Assembly: GCA_000697335.1 (NCBI GenBank)
Contig: JNEM01008710.1
Span: 1 to 13,052, forward strand
Reading direction: 5' to 3'
Length of the DNA stretch: 13,052 bases
Origin: Conidiobolus incongruus B7586
Taxonomy: Eukaryota > Entomophthoromycota > Entomophthoromycetes > Entomophthorales > Conidiobolaceae
The notes under the pieces are model-generated. The model saw nothing but the letters and a program-made list of their open reading frames with translations, made no database searches and was not told the origin of the DNA. Positions 1 through 9,949 of this stretch are shown one piece after another. The translations under genes and the position numbers were made by a program. The first letter of the stretch is position 1. Each line of letters begins with the position of its first letter.

Positions 1-840
1 TATTATATTATATTTATATTATTTATTATTATTTTGAAATAATGTTAAGAATATATTAAATTTTTATAATTTCAATTTAGTAATTTAATTAATAAGAATA
101 TTATATTAAAAAATCATTTAAAACTTAACTAATTTTATACTATTAATTTGGTAATTTAGAATATTAAAATGTAATAGAAATTATAATATATAACTTATAA
201 AATATCTTAACTATATTAATAAGAATTTGAATTATACTTTCTTTATTATAAAATACAATTGCATTTATAATTTATTAATAATAGAAATTAAAATTATCCC
301 AAGAATATTATTTAAACAATAGATCAATTTCATTAAAAGATTCTATCTTTAAAGAATTTCAGGTGTTAATATAATATATACTTATATTGAATTTAATGCT
401 TTGTTTATTTTAAAATATTATTGAATTAAATAAAAAAAATATAATAAAAATTAAAAATGAATTTTTTATAATTTAATATATTTTTATAATTAATCAATTA
501 TATTTAAAAATAAATTTATTTTAATATTATCAATAATAAAATATATATATATATATATAATTTTATTTAATTAAAATTATAATTTATATTAAATATTAAA
601 TATATTGATATTATAATTAGATATACTTTTAAAGCTAAATAATATTATTAATTATCAATTTAGTTAATATAAATATTCATTAATAATTTTATAAATTTGT
701 TATTTTATTTGATTATATATAACAAAATTTGATTAAGGAATAATAATATATTAATTTATATTATAGAAATATTTATTAGATATATGATTTTAATAGAAAT
801 TTTCAATATTTGTTAATTTACTAAATTTAGAAGAATTCAA
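1..840. other. AT-rich gene-free desert
   Basis: This stretch is almost entirely A and T, with stops frequent in all frames. I saw no recognisable protein, RNA gene or long repeat. By eye it contains no CpG. It includes a short TA run at 541-559. Composition alone fits an AT-rich fungal repeat compartment or intergenic heterochromatin, but I can identify no parent element. Confidence 0.7.
541..559. repeat. AT dinucleotide microsatellite
   Basis: About nine uninterrupted AT units lie inside the AT-rich desert. Such runs are common in this kind of DNA and carry no evident function. Confidence 0.85.
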
Positions 841-843
841 AGA

Positions 844-875
844 GGGGGGGAGGAGGGGGAGGAGGGGGAGGAGGA
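844..875 (+). repeat. G-rich purine tract, possible G-quadruplex
   Basis: A pure purine block holds a run of seven G, then 9-base units AGGAGGGGG at 851-859 and 860-868, and a partial unit to 875. The seven-G run can be split, so four G3 tracts are available and an intramolecular G-quadruplex is possible on the plus strand. The block is surrounded by very AT-rich sequence. Its C-strand contains only CpC and CpT steps, with no CpA or CpG. The tract and its base content are seen directly; quadruplex formation is inferred. Confidence 0.75.
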
Positions 876-3543
876 TAAACTCCTCAATTTGAAAAAAAGA
901 TGAACTTGGTTCAAGTTTTTAGCTGAAACCCGCATTATACAAAAAAAAAGTATTATTTATTAATTTTCAATTTTGAGGATTTGTTCTCAATTTTAAAATA
1001 TGATTCAGGTATTTGATTACCTAATTTGGTTTTCTCCGATTTTCAAATTTTAATATTTGTCTTGATAAAATTATATTGAGGTTAATAATTTAAAAAGAAT
1101 TAGAAATTTGATTTAAATAAATCATATAATATTCTATTATCTATTATTATAGCGTATTTCATACAATGGTTGTAAGTAATACAACCCTTAATTCGAATAA
1201 ATATTATATTTGATATTTTTCAAATTAAATAAAATTGTTATATTTGATATGAATAAAATAATTTAACCATAATAGAAATAATTAAAACTTAATCGTAACA
1301 ACCTTACACAATTAATATTAATAAGAATTATAATTTTTAATTTTTATTGGTTAAAATTCATCGATAATATTCTTTAAATTATTTGATTTAAAAATTTGGT
1401 AAAAAGTTGTAATTTTAATTAATTTATAATTTTGAAACAAAATATATAATTTACTTTTTTACTTATTTAAATAAATAGTTTACTCTTTAGTATCTTTTAA
1501 AATGTTATTAAGAGGTTGATAATAGTTGTTGTTAATCTTTATTGAATCTACTTGATTATTTGAAATAAATACATGATCACATAATCAAACAATGGCTTGA
1601 CTCTTTTTACTATTATTATTCAAATTCCATGAGTTGATAATCATCAAATACTCATTAGTCTGGATTAAGAATTATTTAATTAGTAGACTTGAAAAAAATT
1701 CACCAATCTGATGAATCTATTCCAACTGAATTTGAAACAAATTCAATATTTGCATACGTTTATATTTTGATTGTTTAATTTATTAAGGATCAAATATACA
1801 AAAAAGTTTTATAATAAAAATTTATAAATCAGTGATATTAATATTAATTTAAAAATTAAACATAATCCAATTTAATACATATAATTGGATACATAATTAA
1901 GATTCTAGATTTATAAGATATTCAAATTCAATATCTATTAAATTAATTTTATTTAGGTAAATTATAAAAAATCATATTAATATTAGTATATTTCATTTTG
2001 AAATTAGATATTTGTTCCTATTAAAATATGAATATATTTAGGAATTGGAATAGATAATGTATTTATCAAATTGCATTTGCCCCTGATATGCTCTATTCAG
2101 TAATATTGCTTTTTTTATCAAACAATTTTAGGTAATTAAACAAATAGTAGATTATATAGATTAAAATTTATGAATTTCTTTTTTATAGATGATTTTAATT
2201 GATTATGTATTGAATATTAGTTGAAAGGAGTGATTAATGTAAGATATTTTAAACTTTTATCTCCTACTTATCGAGTATAGCTTATGCACTATATAATATT
2301 TTAGATTTTTATACATACAAATTATATAATTTTACATATATTTTCAATTCTAATAGAATTTATACCTGTCATTTGATTTTCTCTAAATTTAGCAACTTTT
2401 ATCCGAATATCTTTTAAGAATACAAAATAAAATTCTTAGTTGATTTGGTTATACTAAATTTGAACGATTAATCACAATAATTTTGGTATTTATAATTATT
2501 AAAATTTCTACTTAAGTTAGTTTTTTTATTGAAGTTATAGAAATTTGTTAATAAGAAAATTATAACTATATTATATTTATGAACAAATAATTATTAATCA
2601 AAAGAGTCATTTATTGAATAGATATTGGGATATTATAGCTATATGATTCAGGTCATTCCGCATTCTTCAAATAATTTATCAGTGAAAAGATATTCAATAT
2701 TTGAGAGTCAGGGATGATTTGAAAGCAACATAAGTCACAGATTTTCAAATATAAATATTTGAACTAACAAATTGTTATGCTATCAAGGAGATTTAAATAT
2801 TATTTATCTATACTAAATATAAATCGCTTGATTCTTTAAAAATAAGATCGATTTCAAATGTAACTTATCAGTAATAGTATTAATATTTAGGCTAGTTTCA
2901 AAATAACTAGTATTAAAAATAATTAATCTATGATACATAGTTTAACCTTTATCTTTCAATTAAGGATATTATATTTATAAAAAATTATTAATAATTTGAA
3001 AAAAAATAAGGATTTATTTTTAATTAATTATAAGAAATTCTTTTTTTTTAAATTGATAATTTATAAAAATATTATTAAATAGAAATTGATCCAATTTCCG
3101 AATTGATACTTACTCTACTTTCAAGTAATATCTCTTACGTATTCAATATGTTTTTTAATATATTTTTCTCATGATATTTCTACCAATTCCAAGTGGTTTA
3201 AAACATTTATTTTTAATATCAGTAATATATATATATATTTATAATGATATAAAATATCATATAATTTCAAAATTGAAAATTTATTTGTTTCAAATATTAA
3301 AGAATTATAATATTATTAAAGTTAGTTAAATATAAAAAAATTGAAGCTAAATCAATTTCTCCTAATCCAATCAAACTAATCGTAAGAATTAGGTAAGATC
3401 TAGATTTAAAATAGGTTGCTATTTGGGGCTTGGATGTGAATGCGCCAATTTCCGGATATGCCCCTAATTGGAAGTAAGCAAACCCATTCTGAGTCATTCA
3501 AATTTATAGTTAAATTAAATTCAAATAAAATATCAAATAAAAG
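876..3543. other. AT-rich intergenic region without a recognised gene
   Basis: No coding frame of note, tRNA or other RNA gene is recognisable on either strand. Unlike the retroelement further right, this stretch retains scattered CpG steps (for example near 1193, 1361, 2270, 2849 and 3138) and ordinary numbers of CpA. Small inverted repeats such as 903-917 (AACTTG, 3-base loop, CAAGTT) and 1165-1183 (GGTTGT, 7-base loop, ACAACC) occur, but they are within what AT-rich DNA of this length gives by chance. A 66-codon minus-strand frame at 3297-3497 is not convincing as a gene. Confidence 0.6.
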
Positions 3544-3549
3544 TATAAA
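3544..3549 (+). promoter_or_regulatory. Possible TATA box and short upstream ORF of the BED gene
   Basis: A TATAAA sequence lies 67 bases before the chosen ATG at 3616. In DNA this AT-rich the match is weak evidence. An ATG at 3549 opens a 13-codon frame ending at 3590, out of frame with the main gene. If transcription begins upstream of it, it would be an upstream ORF that could reduce initiation at 3616. Transcript start data are absent, so both readings are inference. Confidence 0.22.
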
Positions 3550-3615
3550 TGAAGCCAATGAGGAAGGAAGTTGAATCAAATTTTATTTAAATCAAATAAA
3601 TTATCGTTGTTTCTG

Positions 3616-4336
3616 ATGAGTGATTATTTAACTTTGGTGATGGAGAAAGATATTGGCAAAGGTAATAATCAGAATGAGTTCAAGTTTAGAAATCAAAACC
3701 CTGGTGCTTATTCTGTAATAATGATGAGATCCAAGAGAAGCTTTGTGTGGAACCACTACACTATCGAGAAGGCCGAAGACGGTAAATCTGCTTTCCACAT
3801 CTCCTAATTCTCTTATTCATTTTTCTTCCCTTTTAGGTTCTGAAAAGGCTGTCTGTAAATATTGTAGCACTATGATCAAGTTTAAAAACGGTGCTACAAG
3901 TGGTCTCATTAACCACCTTAAAAACATGCACCAATTAATGCGTGATAGCAACGGTCAAGTTATGAACGATTCTGATCAACCTGATGACTCCGATCAAGCT
4001 TCTAAAAAAATCCGCACCACTCGTCAGGGTGAAGAATTAGCACTCCCAACCAGAGCAAAGAACGGTGCTACCTATATGAAACTAGGTCGTCTGTTTTCAA
4101 GCGGAGGCGAGCGCGTTGCCTTCGACGAAGAGGTGGTAACTCCAGGTTCTTATTCTGACAAAAACTTCATAGCCTATCTTGTCCGATTTATTCTAAGAAA
4201 CGGGCTCTCTTTTGATATAGTAAAATCCAAAGACTTTATTAACCTAGTCAAACTCCTTAATCCCGATGCTAACGTACCAAGCTACGAGAGTCTAATCAAG
4301 GAGCTAGAAGTCAACTTCCCGATTCATCGCCCATAA
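3616..4336 (+). CDS. BED-type zinc-finger protein with hAT-transposase-like C-terminus (two exons)
   Basis: Two exons, 3616-3781 and 3837-4336, join in frame to encode 221 residues. Residues about 42-88 form a BED zinc finger, a DNA-binding fold found in hAT transposases and in proteins derived from them. The aromatic signature is SFVWNHY, with Trp45, and the zinc ligands are Cys62, Cys65, His82 and His87. A Ser/Asp-rich linker (about 92-111) precedes a basic KKIRTTR patch (112-118) that could be a nuclear signal. Residues about 169-221 (LLNP at 195-198, VPS at 202-204) resemble the N-terminal helical region of hAT transposases. The protein stops there, with no RNase H-like catalytic core or C-terminal dimerisation region, and I found no remainder downstream. 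It therefore cannot be a transposase; it may be a domesticated regulator or a truncated copy. An in-frame stop at 3559-3561 makes 3616 the first available ATG; the next is 3640. Exon 2 is far richer in GC than its flanks and retains many CpG steps. Expression is unproven. Confidence 0.75.
3782..3836 (+). other. Intron of the BED zinc-finger gene
   Basis: A 55-base intron begins GTAAAT and ends in TTTTAG after a long pyrimidine tract. A CTAAT about 30 bases before the acceptor could serve as the branch site. Removing it splits a glycine codon (G at 3781, GT at 3837-3838) and joins the Trp-containing half of the BED finger to the half with the CxxC and HxxxxH ligands. Reading through the intron from exon 1 instead meets a stop, so the reconstituted domain is the main support. 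The size is typical of fungal introns. Confidence 0.85.
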
Positions 4337-5400
4337 TAATATTACTGTGTTTATCTCTTTCTTTTCCATTTTTGCTATAATTCGCTTTGACCAAACCTCA
4401 TTTTTACCGATAAAATAATATCAAAGATATTTGCATAGTGTGGATATTGTGAATATGGATAATTATTTATTCAATCAAGTTACTCTCCCCAAAACATGGT
4501 CATCTGTGACCATCATTTTCAAGCTTGATTTTCCAAGCTTTTCATCGAATATACTAACATGCTCAAATATAAAAGGGGGGAATATCAATAATAAATGAGA
4601 CTAATTGGATGCATTGTATTTTTCTTTACTATCCATTCTCTTTGTTTGTAATTTATTTGAAAGTTCCCCATCTCCTGACTATTTCGTGTATGAGAATCTA
4701 ATCAAATGGGTTATTTGCTCCGATGCAACCCATCGCTAATCTTAACATCCTTCAATTAATCTAACCATCACTTCTTATATGGTATCACTCCCCAAACATA
4801 GTTTAATAATATTTTTTTCAAATATTACCCGAATAATCAAATATTGCCGAATATAACTAGCTAATTCTAGATAGATGAGGGGAGATGTAAACAGTTGGAA
4901 GAAGTAAGATTGAATATTTCTTTAGGAAAGAAAGGGGGGATATTTATCAACTAATCAGATATTATTATTATTATAAATATTGAATACTAAATGGAGGAGT
5001 TTGCCAGGTTCAAATTCTCACCATCAAATATTCTCGTGATTACTTGACCCTAATTGAAGTTTACTCCATTACCCATCCATTTAGTAATTGCTTGAATCAA
5101 GTTTAATAATTGATCACCATCCAACTTAACTAAATTCCTTCTAAATCTTCAGCTAAACTTGTATATCAAAGTTCAAAATAAAAGTAATTAAAGTCCTGTA
5201 CATTTTCATAATAATGGAAATAGCCCAGGAGATAAATTGAAATATCATACATTGCTTCATGTAATACTATCTATTTCATTCCAAATAAAATTTGAAAAGT
5301 CACTAAGATAACCAGGACACAGGTTCTTAAACCCCAATAAACTATGATGGACACAAGTTGATTAACTATCGGATAATGATAATTTTAGGAAAACTTTTTC
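4337..5400. other. Non-coding region downstream of the BED gene
   Basis: There is no coding frame of useful length and no recognisable RNA gene here. The stretch is less AT-rich than the deserts on either side and retains CpG steps. It contains short G runs (near 4575 and 4934), several short hairpins, and two copies of CTCCCCAAA (4485-4493 and 4788-4796). The first part presumably includes the 3' untranslated region of the BED gene. A decayed remainder of a transposase was looked for and not recognised. Confidence 0.5.
4496..4540 (+). other. Two tandem perfect hairpins
   Basis: ATGGTCA at 4496-4502 pairs with TGACCAT at 4507-4513 across a 4-base loop. Seven bases later AAGCTTG at 4521-4527 pairs with CAAGCTT at 4534-4540 across a 6-base loop. 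They lie about 160 bases after the BED stop codon, where a 3' untranslated region could extend. Pairing is read directly from the sequence; any RNA role is speculative. A third inverted repeat, ATGGGTT/AACCCAT, lies at 4706-4733. Confidence 0.5.
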
Positions 5401-5570
5401 ATATAATCAATTAATTTCACCTTTAATTGTTAACAAATTTGAATTTTGATTATTAAAGTTAATTTTAAATTAAATTTAAAATAAAAAAATTAATATCAAA
5501 ATCGAAAGATTTTTTTTACCTAATTTATTAAATTCAAATGTTGGGTAAATTTTATGCTAATTCCGACAAT

Positions 5571-5605
5571 ATTTGATTTGATTTGATTTGATTTGATTTG
5601 ATTTT
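5571..5605 (+). repeat. ATTTG pentanucleotide microsatellite
   Basis: Six perfect ATTTG units run from 5571 to 5600, followed by ATTTT. This is a simple tandem repeat with no sign of a coding role; its copy number is likely variable between strains. Confidence 0.92.
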
Positions 5606-5875
5606 TATAATAATTTTATCCAATCAATTTTAACTAAAAAAAATTTCAAATTGAGTATTATATAGTTTGAGATCTCAAACAAAAATCAAAAAAAAGATTT
5701 TTTTAATATTATTTTGCATTAAATAAATTACAATTTGAAATAATTCCTTATTAAGGTATAGAACCTTTACAAAATTTATTCAATTTGAATTTTTTTTTAC
5801 TATTAAAAATGAATATTATCAAATAAATTGATTTTCAGATATTCAATGAAATGTTAAATGAAAAAGTTAGAATAA

Positions 5876-5877
<2 letters not shown>

Positions 5878-5908
<31 letters not shown>
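5878..5908. repeat. TA dinucleotide microsatellite
   Basis: An uninterrupted 31-base alternating A/T run, the longest in the window. Such tracts are slippage-prone and may extrude cruciforms; no function is evident. Confidence 0.92.
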
Positions 5909-5909
<1 letters not shown>

Positions 5910-6056
5910 CCTATTATATATTTCTAAATTATACAATTTTAATCTATTGCTTAATCTGGAATAATTAATTTGAAAAGAATGAATCAATGTAATTGTGGTG
6001 GAATTAGCATATATTTACTGGTTTACCAAATCACAACAATTTGCATTGCACTATTT

Positions 6057-6126
6057 GATCGTAATAATAATTTAATTCATCAACAAATTTGAGATTTGAT
6101 AATAATTTGATATTAAAATTACGATC
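6057..6126. repeat. 9-base perfect inverted repeat
   Basis: GATCGTAAT at 6057-6065 is matched by its reverse complement ATTACGATC at 6118-6126, separated by 52 bases of AT-rich sequence. Both arms retain a CpG in a region where CpG is scarce. No flanking target-site duplication was seen, so it is not supported as a transposon terminus. Confidence 0.45.
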
Positions 6127-6680
6127 TTAAGCACCAAATGTTAATTAATTACAAATTAAATAGAATCGAATTATTAATAAAAATCAGAGTATAAATGGAT
6201 TTTATCTTTTAATTATTTGATTGATTACCAATTTATCAATCACAAATTTCCAACATGTAATTTATCAGTCCTGTCCACAGCAATTTAGTTCAATTTAAAT
6301 TTATCAGACGTGATATTTCTACCAAACTTAACTAAAATTAATGAATTTTATTTAACTAATGAGGTACTATTAATAATTCAACCATAATTTGAAAATTGTT
6401 ATTTAACTTATTGTGAAAATCAACATTACTCTATTAAATTATTTATTATTATAGATAATGGAAAATTATATTCAATTGATTATAATCATATGTTTATTAT
6501 AGTTTCAATGATCGTTGTGCTTATTACTATTACTATTTAACTTTATCATAGACTTTTTTTTGTTAATGACCCTTTTATATTAACATCCAGTATTATGGTT
6601 TTTGTTAGTGAAATATTTCAATTTAATATAAATTTTAATATAAGTATATTCAATTAATTATATTAAGTCTTTAGCTATCC

Positions 6681-6701
6681 TATATATATATATATATATA
6701 T
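6681..6701. repeat. TA dinucleotide microsatellite
   Basis: A run of about ten TA units lying 467 bases left of the retroelement. No function is evident. Confidence 0.9.
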
Positions 6702-7162
6702 TACAATTAAAAATGAATATGATAGAATATTAATATCTATTAAAATATTACTTCAGTTATAAGATATTGATAAATTTTAAATTTATATATAAATATATTA
6801 TTTAGTATAAAATATAAAAAAAATAAATATATAATATAGAATTATCACTTTTGCCAAACTATTAATATATGGCATTCAGATTAAATATTTTCATATATTT
6901 AATCAATTGATAAATTTAATTAAAATTTGATTTCTATAAACTTATTATTGAATTAATAATAAAAACTATCATTTAATTAGTTTAAAAGGTTTAGTTTTTT
7001 ATTTATTTTTATTCAACTTATATTTTTGAATTTTACTATTATGTATTTTATAGTTATTATATGAAATTTTATAAACTTTTGATTTATATTAATAAATATA
7101 TTATGAATTATTTTATTTAAAAATAAGATATTAATGTTATTATTAATTAATTAATTTTAAGT

Positions 7163-7167
7163 AATTA
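7163..7167. repeat. Left target-site duplication (AATTA)
   Basis: AATTA immediately precedes the left LTR and is repeated exactly after the right LTR at 12778-12782. A 5-base duplication is usual for Ty3/Gypsy integration. In AT-rich DNA a 5-base match could be chance, but it falls exactly at both LTR edges. Confidence 0.85.
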
Positions 7168-7541
7168 TGTAAGTAAATAACAATAGTTGAGGGTAGAAGA
7201 AACAAGTCTCTTAACTCTTTAGGAAATATATAATAACTAGATCTTTTAGTATTAAGGTGCTAACTAATAATAATAATAAATATATTAATAGTTAAGCAAA
7301 AGGTTTATTTGTGTAAGAAGTAATATAAGTTAAAATGTAAGTTAGAGAGAAAAATCTAAGTTTTTCTTATAGCTAAGTAGAATATATATATATAAATATA
7401 TAAGGTTAAGTAATAGTAAAGTAACTTAAATATAAGGATTTGTAAAATATTAATAAAACCTAATTTAGATAATTAGATTTTTAGTAGTAAATTAGAATGA
7501 GGAAAAATATCAATTAAATAGCAATTGTTATAATACTTACA
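7168..7541 (-). repeat. Left LTR (3' LTR of the minus-strand element)
   Basis: 374 bases bounded by TGTAAGTA and TACTTACA. It aligns to the copy at 12404-12777 over its full length without any insertion or deletion. My hand count gives 56 differences, of which 54 are transitions. Confidence 0.95.
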
Positions 7542-7549
7542 CCCTCTCT
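7542..7549 (-). other. Polypurine tract
   Basis: On the minus strand AGAGAGGG directly abuts the left LTR, at the place where plus-strand DNA synthesis is primed in LTR retrotransposons. It independently supports the minus orientation and marks the left LTR as the 3' LTR. Confidence 0.75.
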
Positions 7550-7589
7550 AAACTATATTAAGCTATTAGTATAATCTTACTTCCATTAA

Positions 7590-7750
7590 TCTTTTTAATA
7601 TAGGATAAATAAGCATAAGTGTCTTTAATTATTTTAAGTAGTTTTTAAGTTAACTTAAAATTAAAATAGTTTAACCACTTTATAAAATAATAAAGTTTTC
7701 TATATTTTATTTTATATATAAAAATTTTATTAATATAATATACTTTATCC
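7590..7750 (-). pseudogene. Chromodomain-like tail of integrase, fossil
   Basis: Near the end of the pol remnant, just before the polypurine tract, a degraded stretch on the minus strand resembles the chromodomain that fungal chromoviruses carry after integrase: a tyrosine/lysine-tryptophan core followed by a helical region. In that clade the chromodomain is known to help direct integration to heterochromatin. The match is by eye from short similarity and is less certain than the reverse transcriptase or integrase calls. Confidence 0.55.
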
Positions 7751-8249
7751 CTTTAATTATTAATAATAGGTAATAAAGGTTCTTTGAAATTTTAATCAAA
7801 AAACTTATTTTTAAGATAATAGTATAGTTTTAACAGTAAGGTATAGAAGATTAAATAACATTTATAAGTTTTTAGTAACTTTAATTTGAAATTTCTAAGT
7901 TTAGAGTTTGTTTTAAGGATATAAAATAGCTTAATCAAAGATAATAAAAGCTTTTAATTTATGATGTTTTTAGATATTTATTTGGTAAAAGGCATATCTA
8001 TTATATTTAAAAAAACTAAAGACTTAGATTTATATTTAAATAGAGTTTTATAGAATTTTAAATAATAATTTTCATTGTATATTTATTTCAACTTAATTAA
8101 TTCTGAAATTATTTGGTGGATTAATTTAAATCTTTCTAATTTATCTATGATAAACTTATTGGTAATAATATTTAAGTTAAGGCTAATTAATAAGTTAGGA
8201 ATTTATTTATAATTTATAAAATAAAAAGTTAAACTATTAAACTAATTAA

Positions 8250-8900
8250 TTAAGTTATTATAAGCAAATTATAGATAAAATAAGAGAGATTCTTAATTAT
8301 CTTAATTAAAGTTAATATAATTTCTAACCATCTTTTTTAAAGTCTTAATAACTTTTTCAATTAGTTTATTTGATTAATAATAGCAAATGGTATTAAGCTT
8401 TATATTAATATTTATATGTTATATAAAAGTTTTCTAGAATTTTAAAGTAAATTTAAAATTTCTATTAGTGATAATAGTAATAAATGATTTATATAATAAA
8501 ATCACCTTTTTAATTAATAAGTTAGCTATTTTAAACATTATAACTATTTTATAAGTAAGAATAAAATAAGTAAATCTACTATATAAATCAACAACTACTA
8601 AAATATTATTATAGCCTTTTTTTAACTTAGGTATTTCTATAAAGTTAAGTTGTATTTAAGCTTAAGGTCTAAATAATAAAGGTAAAGAATTTAATTCACT
8701 AATTATCTTCTTTATATTATATTTATTTCTTTAACAATTATTATAAGATTTATAGTAGTTTTTTACCAACTTAATTAATTTTGGTATATAATATTTTGCT
8801 TGAATTTTATTAATAAGTTGAATTTAACTTTAATGTCCATTTAACTTATAATTATAATATTGTTCTAAAATCTTTAATTAAAGGTTAAAGACTTTTAAAA
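8250..8900 (-). pseudogene. Integrase region, fossil
   Basis: On the minus strand a degraded zinc-binding segment (about 8,690-8,900) is followed by the beginning of the integrase core (about 8,250-8,650). The core is recognised from the well-conserved block around the first catalytic aspartate in Ty3/Gypsy integrases. Integrase lying downstream of reverse transcriptase is the Ty3/Gypsy order and argues against Ty1/Copia. The region has multiple breaks and cannot encode a working enzyme. Confidence 0.8.
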
Positions 8901-9949
8901 TATATAATTTAATATGTTTATATAACAAACTATTTAATATTTAGATTCTTTTATATTTAAAAAATCTTTTCTTATTATTCTTTTCTATTTTAACTTTAAT
9001 TATCAAATAAAAATTATTACATTATAGTTTTTCTTTTAAAGTCTAATAAAAATCTTTATTATTTAAGGTAATATTTGTTAAACTAGTTTTAATTGGTTTT
9101 TTATATTTATTACACATTAGTGTATAGATTAGATTTTTACTTAACATATTTGTAACCTTGTTTTATTTATTAAAAAGGTATTTAATCAAGAATAAATACT
9201 CCTGGATAGTTTTTATCTATCTAATTTATTTTTTAGATAGGTGTTTTTATAAATTTAAGTAAATCAATAATTTATAACTGTTTAGGTATAAAAACTCTTG
9301 ATGGGATAACTAAAAACTAAACTTTTTTATGATTTCTACTAATGTAAACATTTTTTACTTATATATAAGATAATTTTATTTAGTAGGTGTTAATTTTTTA
9401 AATTAAAACATTAAAGGCTTTAGATTTAAATACTTAAAAACTTTTTAGTGTTTGGTTATTTTTTTTTAAGTTTTAAAATGGTTATACTTCTTAAAATCTT
9501 CAATAATTTTGCTTTGTTCTATTTAACTACTTATAGTATAAGCAAACATGTTTATAAACACAATTACTAGTAATTTAAAGTTAAATATGGTAAATATTAA
9601 AGTTATAGTAATTTTATAGATTAGTACATAAAAAGAAAAAATCTTATTAAAAGTTTAAGTAAATAGTTTATCTTTCTTTAATAAGTTAGATATAAAATTA
9701 ATAAGCTTAACAAATATAAAAATATAGTCTTTAAAATATATAACTAATCTTAAAAAAGCTATTACTTAATATTTATTGGTAGGGATTATAATGTTATATA
9801 GTTTTTGAAATTTTATTAATAGAAATTCTTTTAAAAAAGATAATATAATTACAAAATAAAATAGATAAAGTAACAAAAACACATTTAAAGAGTTTTAATA
9901 GCAACTAATTTTAGTTAAGTATTTGTAAAATAATCTTTACATATAAAAT

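Larger units (their letters stand above)
5401..7162. other. AT-rich gene-free region left of the retroelement
   Basis: No gene or RNA gene is recognised. It holds a pentanucleotide microsatellite, two TA tracts and an inverted repeat (listed separately). CpG steps occur up to 6513-6514 and then disappear, while CpA remains common to at least about 6900. This differs from the retroelement's own composition. Confidence 0.6.

Noticed and set aside
1168-1309. TGTAAG ... CTTACA pair about 140 bases apart, similar to the retroelement's LTR ends, considered as a tiny solo terminal repeat
   Set aside because: Only six bases are shared at each end, the interior does not match the LTR, and no target-site duplication is evident.
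1000-2652. Twelve-base direct repeat TATGATTCAGGT near 1000 and near 2641
   Set aside because: The similarity does not extend beyond the 12-mer, and a match of this size is not remarkable between AT-rich stretches of this length.
3297-3497. 66-codon minus-strand open frame divergent from the BED gene
   Set aside because: Its second half is low-complexity hydrophobic residues from AT-rich DNA, it matches no family I recognise, and a frame of this length is plausible by chance. A spliced or lineage-specific small gene cannot be excluded.
3743-3836. Extension of the second exon's frame upstream through 3743 as a separate protein start
   Set aside because: The upstream part lies in another frame over exon 1 and the intron, has no ATG start at 3743, and splits the BED finger. 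The spliced model restores the complete finger.
5005-5024. GGTTCAAATTC resembling a tRNA T-loop
   Set aside because: The bases on either side do not form a T-stem, and no acceptor, D or anticodon arms could be placed around it.
4337-5400. Decayed remainder of a hAT transposase catalytic domain after the BED gene
   Set aside because: Reading the plus strand by eye gave no convincing catalytic or dimerisation blocks, and no matching terminal inverted repeats with an 8-base target duplication were found around the gene.
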